Assembly: GCA_900544065.1 (NCBI GenBank)
Contig: UQTR01000007.1
Coordinates: 1-44,420 of the forward strand
Source of the DNA: an uncultured Collinsella sp.
GTDB taxonomy: Bacteria > Actinomycetota > Coriobacteriia > Coriobacteriales > Coriobacteriaceae
Direction: 5' to 3'
Length of the DNA: 44,420 bases
Made by a program: the position numbers and the translations under genes
Notes under the pieces: generated by a model
What the model saw: the letters and a program-made list of their open reading frames with translations, nothing else
The model's database searches: none
Told to the model about the DNA's origin: nothing
In this document: positions 7,860-15,484 of the stretch, piece after piece
How positions within the stretch are numbered: position 1 is the first letter of the stretch
Layout of the letters: each line of letters opens with the position of its first letter

Positions 7860-8588
7860 ATGATCTATTACGTCGAGGACGATGACAACATCAGGGATTT
7901 GACGGTCTATGCACTGCGCAAGCAGGGGATTGAGGCCGAAGGCTTTTCGTGCGACGGTGAGTTTAAGGCTGCCGTGGCGCGACGGGTACCCGATGCCGTC
8001 CTGCTCGACATCATGCTGCCCGATACCGATGGCTTGGCGATTATGCGTCGACTGCGTGCCGATCGCCTGACGGCGACGGTGCCCATCATGATGCTTACCG
8101 CCAAGGATACCGAGCTCGACAAGGTGATGGCGCTCGATGGCGGTGCCGACGATTACCTGACTAAGCCGTTTTCGCTCATGGAGCTTGCGAGCCGCTGCCG
8201 CGCACTGCTGCGTCGCGGCGGCATGGTCAAGCAGGCGAGCGATGTGCTCAGCGTGGGCGACATCGTGCTCTCGCCCAGCCATCGCGAGGTGACCGTTGCC
8301 GGCGAGCCGCTTAAGCTCACCCTGCGCGAGTTCGACCTGCTCGAGTACCTCATGCGCAAGCCCGGCGTGGTCTTTACCCGCGAGTCGTTGCTGCAGAGCG
8401 TGTGGGGCTGGGACTTCGACGGCGGTTCGCGCACCGTTGACGTGCACGTGCAGACGCTTCGCCAAAAACTGGGCGAGCATGCCAGCGCCATCGAGACCGT
8501 GCGCGGCGTGGGCTACCGCTTGGCCGAGCCTTCTGCCGGTGATGGTGCCGAAGGTGACGACACCGCGGCCACCGCATCGGAGGAGTAA
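7860..8588 (+). CDS. OmpR-family response regulator, PhoB/PhoP-like
   Basis: 242 residues. The start at ATG 7860 is chosen because AAAGGGG lies six bases upstream; ATG 7836 lacks a good site. Receiver domain with D50 as phospho-acceptor and K102, then a winged-helix domain ending ...TVRGVGYRLAEP and an acidic Ala-rich tail of about 18 residues. Its position between pstB and a PhoR-like kinase suggests that it controls phosphate-starvation genes. The kinase gene begins three bases after its stop. Confidence 0.9.
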   Translation: MIYYVEDDDNIRDLTVYALRKQGIEAEGFSCDGEFKAAVARRVPDAVLLDIMLPDTDGLAIMRRLRADRLTATVPIMMLTAKDTELDKVMALDGGADDYLTKPFSLMELASRCRALLRRGGMVKQASDVLSVGDIVLSPSHREVTVAGEPLKLTLREFDLLEYLMRKPGVVFTRESLLQSVWGWDFDGGSRTVDVHVQTLRQKLGEHASAIETVRGVGYRLAEPSAGDGAEGDDTAATASEE

Positions 8589-8591
8589 CCC

Positions 8592-10016
8592 GTGGTCTTC
8601 GCCCCCCAGGGAAAACATACGCTGTCGCACCGCGTTTTTGTGACGATCTTTGTCTGCGCCATGGCGGTTATCGTGGCGTTTACGGTGCTGGGTGCGTTCT
8701 TTGTGCAAAACACCTTGGCGGATGCCACGAGTACCAATCTGGCGCAGGAAACCGAGCTCATTGCTGCCGCTCTCGACGAACAGCAGGAGCCCATCCCGTT
8801 CTTGCGTAGCCTTGATCGCGAGGACTTGCGAATCACGCTGATTAACAAGGATGGATCGGTTGCCTACGACAACGAGGCGTCGCCTTCCACACTGCCCAAC
8901 CATGGCGATCGCCCCGAGGTCATCGAGGCCTTTGAGAGTGGTTTGGGTTCCGCGGAGCGCGCAAGCTCTACGCTCGACGAGATTATGCTGTATCGCGCCG
9001 TCGCCCTTGATAACGGCCAGGTTGTCCGCTTGGCGCAGGCCCAGCCTGGCGTTACGGCGATTTTGCTGTCGATGGTGGCGCCGATGCTGCTTATCGCAGC
9101 AGCGGGTGCGGTACTCTCGTTTTTTATGGCGCGCCGCGAGTCCCGTGCCATCATCGCGCCGTTGCAAGAGGTGGATTTGGACCACCCACGCCGTAGCTAT
9201 GAGCACGCCTATGCCGAGATGGTCCCCATGCTTGAGCGTATCGAGTCGCAGCGCCAGGAACTCAAGCGCCAAATGGCGGTGCTAGCGGACAACGACCGTA
9301 TGCGCCGCGAGTTCACGGCGAATATCACCCATGAGCTCAAGACGCCGCTTACGGCGATTTCGGGCTATGCCGAGCTCATCGCAAACGGCATGGTCGAGGG
9401 CGAGGGCGACCTGCGCAACTTTGGCGGTCGCATCTATCGTGAGGCGGGCCGCTTGGCAGCGCTTGTCAACGATATCCTTACGCTGTCTAACTTGGACGAG
9501 GCCGAGCGTGCAACTGAGGGCGAGGCGGTGCCCATTGGTTCCACGGAGCCTATTGAGCTCTCGCGTGCCATCTACGCGGTTGAGCAGCGTCTTGAACAGG
9601 TCGCCCGTCAGGCGAATGTGACGATAAGTCATGAGACCAAGCCTGTGGTCATCGAAGGCGTGTCGCGCTTGATTGACGAGCTCATCTATAATCTGGCGAG
9701 CAACGCCATCCGCTACAATCGACCCGGCGGTGCGGTTACGCTGCAGTGCGGCACCAACGACGAAGGCCATCCGTTCCTTGCGGTCGCCGACACGGGAATC
9801 GGTATCGCGCCTGAAGAACAGGGCAAGGTATTTGAGCGGTTCTATCGCGTGGACAAGAGTAGGTCCAAGGCGCGCGGCGGAACCGGTCTGGGGCTTGCAA
9901 TTGTCAAGCATGCGGCCCTGTATCATCACGCCACGCTCGATCTGTCGAGCGAGTTGGGCGTGGGAACCACCATTACGGTGACGTTTCCCATACGGCAGGA
10001 CGAGCCATTCGCATAG
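8592..10016 (+). CDS. Sensor histidine kinase, PhoR-like
   Basis: 474 residues from a GTG start with GGAGGAG just upstream, inside the end of the regulator gene. Membrane segments at about 14-38 and 155-178 enclose an extracytoplasmic domain of about 115 residues; its pattern (INKDGSVAYDNEA...NHGDRPEVIEAF) matches PhoR-type sensors. It continues with a short linker, H box with H247 (FTANITHELKTPLT), N box NLASNAIRYN and G boxes DTGIGIAPEE and GGTGLGLAIVKHA. It pairs with the regulator just upstream. A terminator follows at 10042. Confidence 0.9.
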   Translation: MVFAPQGKHTLSHRVFVTIFVCAMAVIVAFTVLGAFFVQNTLADATSTNLAQETELIAAALDEQQEPIPFLRSLDREDLRITLINKDGSVAYDNEASPSTLPNHGDRPEVIEAFESGLGSAERASSTLDEIMLYRAVALDNGQVVRLAQAQPGVTAILLSMVAPMLLIAAAGAVLSFFMARRESRAIIAPLQEVDLDHPRRSYEHAYAEMVPMLERIESQRQELKRQMAVLADNDRMRREFTANITHELKTPLTAISGYAELIANGMVEGEGDLRNFGGRIYREAGRLAALVNDILTLSNLDEAERATEGEAVPIGSTEPIELSRAIYAVEQRLEQVARQANVTISHETKPVVIEGVSRLIDELIYNLASNAIRYNRPGGAVTLQCGTNDEGHPFLAVADTGIGIAPEEQGKVFERFYRVDKSRSKARGGTGLGLAIVKHAALYHHATLDLSSELGVGTTITVTFPIRQDEPFA

Positions 10017-10041
10017 CGATACAACATAGATATTGATGCAG

Positions 10042-10076
10042 ACGCCGCATTTGACTTTCGGGTGCGGCGTTGTTGT
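10042..10076 (+). terminator. Terminator-like hairpin after the PhoR-like kinase
   Basis: 8-bp stem ACGCCGCA/TGCGGCGT with a 13-base loop, followed by TGTTGTG, so the T tract is weak. Confidence 0.5.
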
Positions 10077-10211
10077 GCAATTTTACGATTGCTTCCGACA
10101 TTTTTACAGGAGAGCCTGTTTCTTATGTATAGAGTTTGGTCTCGGTAAAAAGATGCGATAACATACGGACAGTTTTGTCAATCCGAACTGGGGAAATGAA
10201 AGGCAAGCTGC

Positions 10212-10868
10212 ATGACCCTTCTCGAACTGTTCCAGCTGCTGAAGAAGCACCTTCAGCTGGTCATCACCCTTCCGGTGGTCTGCGCGATCGCCATGGGCAT
10301 CGTGTCCTTCGTTGCGATGGACAACACCTATACCGCGACGACGAGCATGTACATTCTCGCCAAGACCGACGATAGCGGTCAGATGAGCTACAACGATCTC
10401 TCGGCGAGTCAGATGCTTTCCAACGATATCGCCACGCTGCTGGATAGCGATAGCGTTAAGAGCGGCGCAGCCAATGAACTGGGCCTCACCGATCTGGATG
10501 ACTACAAGGTGTCTGTTTCCTCCGAGACCACCACGCGTGTCATTACGCTTTCGGTTACCGGCACCGATGCCAAGGAGACGGCTAAGGTCGCAAAGGCCAT
10601 GGCCAGCTCGGTGAGTACGGTCGCTCAGAACGTCGGCGCTGCCCAGAGCATCAACGTTATCGACGAGGCTAAGACCCCCGAAGCCCCCAGCGGCCCCAAG
10701 CGCACGCTGTATATTGCCGTCGCGTTCCTCGCCGGTATCTTTATCGCAGTCGCCTATGTCGTTTTGGCAGACATGCTCAATACCCGCATCCGCGGTGCCG
10801 AAGAGGCAGAAGAGCTCCTGGGCATTCCCGTTGTTGGCCGAATTCCGGCTATGAAAGGTGGTAAATAG
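10212..10868 (+). CDS. Wzz/CapA-type polysaccharide co-polymerase (YveK-like)
   Basis: 218 residues with the Wzz layout: a short cytoplasmic N-terminus, membrane segment at about 16-36, an extracytoplasmic domain, then a second membrane segment at about 163-187 preceded by the Pro-rich PEAPSGPKR. Proteins of this type set chain length and activate the tyrosine kinase encoded next door. The kinase gene starts two bases after this stop, so the two form one Gram-positive-type split kinase. The ATG at 10212 has a modest AAGGC site. No glycosyltransferase or flippase gene is in the window. Confidence 0.88.
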   Translation: MTLLELFQLLKKHLQLVITLPVVCAIAMGIVSFVAMDNTYTATTSMYILAKTDDSGQMSYNDLSASQMLSNDIATLLDSDSVKSGAANELGLTDLDDYKVSVSSETTTRVITLSVTGTDAKETAKVAKAMASSVSTVAQNVGAAQSINVIDEAKTPEAPSGPKRTLYIAVAFLAGIFIAVAYVVLADMLNTRIRGAEEAEELLGIPVVGRIPAMKGGK

Positions 10869-10870
10869 GC

Positions 10871-11608
10871 ATGGCTAAGGCAAAGAACACCGACAAGCTC
10901 GTTGTACAGAATGCCGCCAAGACCCTTCTGGCCAACATCCGCTTTGCGAGCGTGGACGACCCCATCCGCACCATCACCGTTACCTCCTCGATTCCCAACG
11001 AGGGCAAGTCTACGGTTTCCATTAACCTTGCTCAGGCAATCGCCACGAGCGGCAAGTCCGTGCTTCTGGTCGAGGCCGATATGCGCCGCAGGTCCCTTTC
11101 CGATATGCTCGGCGTTCGTTCGCGCGGCGGACTCTATGCGGTCCTTTCCGAGCAGATCTCCATTGACCAGGCAATTGTCGAGACGGGTCAGAAGAACTTC
11201 TACTTCCTCGATGCCGAGCCGCATATTCCCAATCCTGCCGACATCATCGTCTCTCACCGCTTTGCCAAGCTGGTAAAGGCGCTGTCCGCCAAGTTCCAGT
11301 ACGTCATCTTTGATGCTCCCCCGGTCGGCACCTTCATCGATGCTGCCGAGATTGCCAGCCTGACCGACGGCACGCTGTTCGTGGTGCGTGAGGATTTCAC
11401 CAAGCGCGAGGAGGCGCTCAACGCCATCGGTCAGCTTAAAAAGTCCGAGAAGGTCAAGCTCATCGGTACCGTTATGAACTACTGCGAGACCGAGACCAGC
11501 GAGTACTACTACTCCTACTACACCAAGGACGGTAAGAAGGTGAAGAAGGGCTCCGACGATCAGGGGACTTCCAAAAAGGGCATCTTCACCAACCGAGCAA
11601 ACGTTTAG
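10871..11608 (+). CDS. Bacterial tyrosine kinase (BY-kinase, CpsD/YwqD-like)
   Basis: 245 residues, cytoplasmic. Walker A SSIPNEGKST (39-48), Walker A' LLVEADMRR and Walker B VIFDAPPVG define the P-loop tyrosine kinase family that phosphorylates its own C-terminal Tyr cluster, here SEYYYSYY at 210-217. The C-terminus carries a Lys-rich tail. It works with the Wzz-like protein upstream and is presumably reversed by the phosphatase downstream. The three genes are closely spaced in one direction. Confidence 0.92.
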   Translation: MAKAKNTDKLVVQNAAKTLLANIRFASVDDPIRTITVTSSIPNEGKSTVSINLAQAIATSGKSVLLVEADMRRRSLSDMLGVRSRGGLYAVLSEQISIDQAIVETGQKNFYFLDAEPHIPNPADIIVSHRFAKLVKALSAKFQYVIFDAPPVGTFIDAAEIASLTDGTLFVVREDFTKREEALNAIGQLKKSEKVKLIGTVMNYCETETSEYYYSYYTKDGKKVKKGSDDQGTSKKGIFTNRANV

Positions 11609-11625
11609 TTGATTAAGGCTGACCT

Positions 11626-12276
11626 ATGCGTGACATTCATTGCCATATCTTGCCGGGTGTAGACGACGGCGCCGCCGATCTCGATGAGAGCTTGGCGATG
11701 CTCGAGGCTGCCAAGCGGGCTGGTGTAACCAGAATTGTTTGCACTCCTCACTGCCGTGATCCCTATTTTGATTACGACAAGATGTGGGATGCCTTTGAGC
11801 TGCTGCGCGATAACGCTGACGGTTTTCCGCTCCAGATGGGCTTCGAGGTCAACCATCGAAAGCTCGTTGAGCTTGGTATCGATGCCGCGGAGCACTTGCA
11901 TTTCGATGGGACCAACGAGTTTCTGCTCGAGCTTTCGACGCATGCCGATGCGTATGCGTTTAGAGAGTACGAGAACACGATTTACGATTTGCAGTGCCGT
12001 GGCTACCAGGTGATCATCGCTCATCCTGAGCGCTATCGTGCGGTTCAAAAGGATGTAAGCGTGGCGGAGCGCCTGGTCGATATGGGCTGCAAGCTGCAGG
12101 CTTCGGCAGACTTTATTGCCGGCGGTCGCTTTGGTCGCGAGAAAAAGCCGGCACAGCGCCTGTTCGATCAGAACCTGTACAGCTTCATCGCGAGCGATGC
12201 CCATAACGTGGGTCATTACGATTGCCTGGCGAAGGCTCGCGCGAAGTTTAGCGTGCGCGGAGCTCATTTTCGCTAA
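11626..12276 (+). CDS. PHP-family tyrosine-protein phosphatase (CpsB/YwqE-like)
   Basis: 216 residues. It begins with the metal-binding motif DIHCHILPGVDDGA and carries further His residues (CTPHCRDP, IAHPERYR, SDAHNVGHY) as in the manganese-dependent CpsB/YwqE phosphatases that dephosphorylate BY-kinases. It lies 17 bases after the kinase stop. With the Wzz-like protein and the kinase it completes a phospho-regulation module for surface polysaccharide. Confidence 0.93.
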   Translation: MRDIHCHILPGVDDGAADLDESLAMLEAAKRAGVTRIVCTPHCRDPYFDYDKMWDAFELLRDNADGFPLQMGFEVNHRKLVELGIDAAEHLHFDGTNEFLLELSTHADAYAFREYENTIYDLQCRGYQVIIAHPERYRAVQKDVSVAERLVDMGCKLQASADFIAGGRFGREKKPAQRLFDQNLYSFIASDAHNVGHYDCLAKARAKFSVRGAHFR

Positions 12277-12315
12277 AATCTGTCCCTAACGTTCGCATTG
12301 AATGAAAGGGCAGCC

Positions 12316-12816
12316 ATGGATATCCAACTTAAGACGGGATGCTTTGATGACGCGGCGTTGGTGCGCCGCGTCATTTTTATGGACGAGCAGGGCTACGAGA
12401 ATGAGTTCGACGCTATCGACGAGGATCCGAACTGCATTCATGTGACGCTCTATGTAGACGGCGAGCTTGCCGGTTGCTCGCGCGTGTTTCCCGAAGAGCT
12501 TGAGCGCGCGGCTGACGCAGAGGCTCCGGTGTCGCCGGCGTGCGACTTGGACGAAGGTGTCGCGGCGGGGGAGACCTACATTATGGGGCGCGTGGCCGTG
12601 CTGCCGAGCATGCGCCGTCGCGGTTTGGCGAGCAAGATTGTCGAGGCCAGTGATACGTGCGCGCGTGATGCCGGCGCCAAGCTCATTAAGCTGCATGCTC
12701 AGGAATACGTGCTGCCGCTCTATGCCAAGGCGGGCTACACGCAGATTGCCCCGGTGGACTACGAAGACGAGGGCCAGCCTCATGCCTGGATGGCCAAGCG
12801 CGTAGATGGCAGATAG
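12316..12816 (+). CDS. GNAT-family N-acetyltransferase
   Basis: 166 residues from ATG 12316, which has AAAGGG five bases upstream; a TTG at 12298 is the alternative. The acetyl-CoA motif is visible as GRVAVLPSMRRRGLASKIVEA-like sequence around residues 94-114, and the C-terminal LYAKAGY strand-helix is typical. Substrate unknown. Conserved early residues (RRVIFMDEQGYENEFD) recall the ElaA-like subgroup. It follows the phosphatase by 39 bases but does not look functionally linked. Confidence 0.88.
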   Translation: MDIQLKTGCFDDAALVRRVIFMDEQGYENEFDAIDEDPNCIHVTLYVDGELAGCSRVFPEELERAADAEAPVSPACDLDEGVAAGETYIMGRVAVLPSMRRRGLASKIVEASDTCARDAGAKLIKLHAQEYVLPLYAKAGYTQIAPVDYEDEGQPHAWMAKRVDGR

Positions 12817-12926
12817 GAACGTTCCTTTCCTGCCGGCAGTTTGGGACACTCCTTGGCAATTGGCGCATCAGAGCGCTCGGACATACAGTTTTTCGATTCC
12901 GTATGTATATATGCGCGTTAATGGGT

Positions 12927-12988
12927 TATAAAATCTAAGTCTGAACATAGCAGGTCTGCGATGCGGCTCGGGCGACCGAGCCGTTTTT
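12927..12988 (+). promoter_or_regulatory. htpG leader: -10 box followed by a terminator hairpin
   Basis: A -10-like TATAAA lies at 12927-12932. Downstream, CGGCTCGG (12964-12971), GCGA loop, CCGAGCCG (12976-12983) and TTTTT form a textbook intrinsic terminator that ends 30 bases before the htpG start. No promoter fits between it and the gene, so transcripts must read through it. No CIRCE or HAIR element is seen. Confidence 0.55.
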
Positions 12989-13018
12989 GCGGACAGGGGT
13001 AGCGCGAAAGGACTGCAC

Positions 13019-15043
13019 ATGCGTCAATTTAAGACCGAGAGCAAAAAACTGCTCGACCTCATGATCAACTCCATCTACACCAATAAAGAAATCTTCCTGC
13101 GCGAGCTTATCTCTAACGCGAGCGACGCCGTCGACAAGCTCAACTTTAAGAGCCTGCAGGACCCGAGCGTCAAGATCGACCAGGGCGACCTGGCCATTCG
13201 CGTCTCCTTTGATAAAGACGCCCGCACCATTACCATCTCGGATAACGGCATTGGCATGACCGCCGAGGAGCTCGAGCGCAATCTGGGCACCATCGCCCAT
13301 TCCGGCTCCGAGGAGTTTAAGACCGAGAACGCCGAGCAGCAGGGTTCGGATGTCGACATCATCGGCCAGTTTGGCGTGGGCTTCTACTCGGCTTTTATGG
13401 TCGCCAGCCATGTGAAGGTCGTCAGCCGCGCCTACGGCGCGGATGTCGCCCATGTGTGGGAATCCGACGGTCTTGAGGGCTACACCATCGAGGACGGCGA
13501 GCGTGCCGAGCACGGTACCGATGTCATCCTGACGCTGCGCGAGAACGAGAAGCTCGATGCCGACGGCGAGGCCGAGACCTACGATCGCTTCCTGACCGAG
13601 TGGGGCCTCAAGAGCCTAATTCAGCAGTACAGTAACTATGTGCGTTACCCGATCCAGATGATGGTGTCCAAGAGCCGCCAGAAGCCCAAGCCCGAGGATG
13701 CTGGCGATGACTACACGCCCGAGTACGAGGACTACCAGGAGCTCGAGACCGTCAACTCCATGACGCCGATCTGGAAAAAGCGCAGCTCCGATGTCGAGCA
13801 GAAGGACTACGACGAGTTCTACAAGTCCACGTTCCACGACTTTGACGATCCTGCGCGCACCATCAGCTTCCATGCCGAGGGCACGCTCGAGTATGACGCC
13901 CTGCTGTTTGTGCCGGGCCGCGCGCCGTTCGATCTGTACAGCAAGGATTACGAGAAGGGTCTGGCGCTCTACAGCTCCAATGTCCTGATCATGGAGAAGT
14001 GCGACGACCTGCTGCCCGACTACTACAACTTTGTCCGCGGCGTCGTGGATTCCGCCGACGTGTCGCTCAACATCTCGCGTGAGACGCTGCAGCAGAACCG
14101 TCAGCTCAAGGCCATCGCCAAGCGTGTGGAAAAGAAGATCACCGCTGACCTTGAGGATATGCGTGACAACGACCGCGAGGCCTACGAGAAGTTCTTTGAG
14201 AACTTTGGCCGCGGCCTTAAGTACGGCATCTACTCGAGCTATGGCATGAAGGCCGATGAGCTCGCCGACCTGTTGCTGTTCTGGTCTGCCAAGGAACAGA
14301 AGATGATTACACTGGCCGAGTATGCCAAGGGCATGCCCGAGGATCAGAAGGCCATCTACTACGCCGCCGGCGATTCGCGCGAGCGCTTGGCCAAGATGCC
14401 CGTGGTAAAGGGCGTGCTCGACCGCGGCTATGACGTGCTGCTTCTGACGCAGGACGTGGATGAGTTTACCTTCCAGGCCATGCGTGAGTACGTTGCCGCC
14501 GATATGCCCAAGATCTACGAGGACGATGCTGCCCGCGAGGCTGCCGAGAAGGCTGTGGCCGACGGTGCCGAGCCCGAGGTCGAGGATCGTCATCTGGAGC
14601 TCAAGAACGTCGCGACCGGTGATCTTGACCTGGCGACCGAGGATGAGAAGAAGGAGGCCGAGGACGCCACCAAGGAGAACGAGGACCTCTTTAGCGCTAT
14701 GAAAGAGGCACTCGGTGACAAGGTCGAGAAAGTTGCCGTCTCCGCGCGCCTGACCGATGCCCCCGCTTGCATCACCACCGAGGGTCCGCTTTCGCTTGAG
14801 ATGGAGAAGGTACTCCAGAAGGGACCCGAGGGCGCGCCCGACGGCATGCCCAAGAGCCAGCGCGTGTTCGAGCTCAACGCCAAGCACCCGGTCTTTGACA
14901 AGCTTGTCGCTGCCCAGAAGGCAGGCGACGCCGACAAGATCAAGCAGTACTCTGGTCTGCTCTACGATCAGGCCCTGCTGGTCGAGGGTATCCTCCCCGA
15001 GGACCCCGTTGCCTTCGCGGCGGCTGTTTGCAACTTGATGTAG
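13019..15043 (+). CDS. htpG: Chaperone HtpG (bacterial Hsp90)
   Basis: 674 residues, longer than the roughly 620-630 usual for the family. N-terminal GHKL ATPase domain with LRELISNASDAVDKL, SDNGIGM and the GQFGVGFYSAFMV lid motif; middle domain with the ISRETLQQNRQLKAI loop; C-terminal dimerisation domain. A Glu/Lys-rich insertion near residues 535-565 (EDRHLELKN...EDEKKEAEDATKENED) accounts for some of the extra length. Helps fold client proteins in the cytoplasm. The ATG at 13019 follows GCGAAAGGAC. Its leader holds a terminator hairpin, suggesting control by attenuation or read-through. Confidence 0.97.
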   Translation: MRQFKTESKKLLDLMINSIYTNKEIFLRELISNASDAVDKLNFKSLQDPSVKIDQGDLAIRVSFDKDARTITISDNGIGMTAEELERNLGTIAHSGSEEFKTENAEQQGSDVDIIGQFGVGFYSAFMVASHVKVVSRAYGADVAHVWESDGLEGYTIEDGERAEHGTDVILTLRENEKLDADGEAETYDRFLTEWGLKSLIQQYSNYVRYPIQMMVSKSRQKPKPEDAGDDYTPEYEDYQELETVNSMTPIWKKRSSDVEQKDYDEFYKSTFHDFDDPARTISFHAEGTLEYDALLFVPGRAPFDLYSKDYEKGLALYSSNVLIMEKCDDLLPDYYNFVRGVVDSADVSLNISRETLQQNRQLKAIAKRVEKKITADLEDMRDNDREAYEKFFENFGRGLKYGIYSSYGMKADELADLLLFWSAKEQKMITLAEYAKGMPEDQKAIYYAAGDSRERLAKMPVVKGVLDRGYDVLLLTQDVDEFTFQAMREYVAADMPKIYEDDAAREAAEKAVADGAEPEVEDRHLELKNVATGDLDLATEDEKKEAEDATKENEDLFSAMKEALGDKVEKVAVSARLTDAPACITTEGPLSLEMEKVLQKGPEGAPDGMPKSQRVFELNAKHPVFDKLVAAQKAGDADKIKQYSGLLYDQALLVEGILPEDPVAFAAAVCNLM

Positions 15044-15050
15044 TTAGGTA

Positions 15051-15078
15051 GTTACGCGGTTTTACCAAACCGCGTAAC
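15051..15078. repeat. Perfect 12-bp inverted repeat after htpG
   Basis: GTTACGCGGTTT and its exact complement around a 4-base loop, 7 bases after the htpG stop. There is no T tract. It may protect the 3' end or act as a weak terminator. Confidence 0.6.
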
Positions 15079-15099
15079 GGCTCGACGCTGCCCTCAGTT

Positions 15100-15121
15100 C
15101 CGCCGTTCTAACGAACGGCGG
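15100..15121. repeat. Perfect 9-bp inverted repeat
   Basis: CCGCCGTTC, loop TAAC, GAACGGCGG. It is flanked on both sides by a direct repeat TCGACGCTGC (15082-15091 and 15127-15136). Confidence 0.55.
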
Positions 15122-15136
15122 ACCAGTCGACGCTGC

Positions 15137-15236
15137 GCGGGCGCCAGAGCGACAACTTGTCATTCAAAGAGGACGGCATGACCAGAAGGTCTATGCCGTC
15201 CTCTTTTCATGCCAATTTGTTCGCTCTGGCGCCCGC
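15137..15236. repeat. Nested palindrome E with inner terminator
   Basis: Outer arms: 16 bp perfect (15137-15152 with 15221-15236), continuing imperfectly to about 28 bp. Inside: a strong hairpin (15167-15183 with 15188-15205, one bulged T at 15192, AGAA loop) followed by TTTT, an intrinsic terminator for rightward transcription. The inner hairpin resembles that of element F at 23113-23137. Confidence 0.7.
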
Positions 15237-15278
15237 TCGCTGGCATTGCTAAAACATCGATGTTACCGTGGTCCAAAC

Positions 15279-15334
15279 TAGTCGTTGGGGGCGTTCTTGT
15301 TTGACCAGTCGTTTAAGAACGTCCCCGATGACTA
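15279..15334. repeat. 20-bp imperfect inverted repeat
   Basis: Arms 15279-15298 and 15315-15334 pair with three mismatches around a 16-base loop. It is the last of four palindromes in the 440-base gap between htpG and the first YhgE gene; the rest of that gap holds no gene that I can see. Confidence 0.55.
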
Positions 15335-15484
15335 TTTGAATTGCTAATTTGTGCGGGTTGTGGTTTTGTGACCTGCTGAAATTAAAGATACTGTACAACT
15401 GTACGTTAACTTATCTTCGTAGTATATTGCTACCCGCAAAACTCAGCACCATTGTGCCGTGAGACACTAAAGCGCCTACGTACA

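Noticed and set aside
7740..9272. 510-residue open frame opposite the PhoB/PhoR-like genes
   Set aside because: Antisense shadow of two well-supported genes.
10136..10375. 79-residue frame overlapping the start of the Wzz-like gene
   Set aside because: Out of frame with the conserved protein and without family features.
12817..13018. CIRCE or HAIR heat-shock operator before htpG
   Set aside because: Neither consensus inverted repeat was found; only the terminator hairpin is there.
13616..14887. 423-residue open frame opposite htpG
   Set aside because: Antisense shadow; Leu/Val/Gly/His-rich text without domain features.
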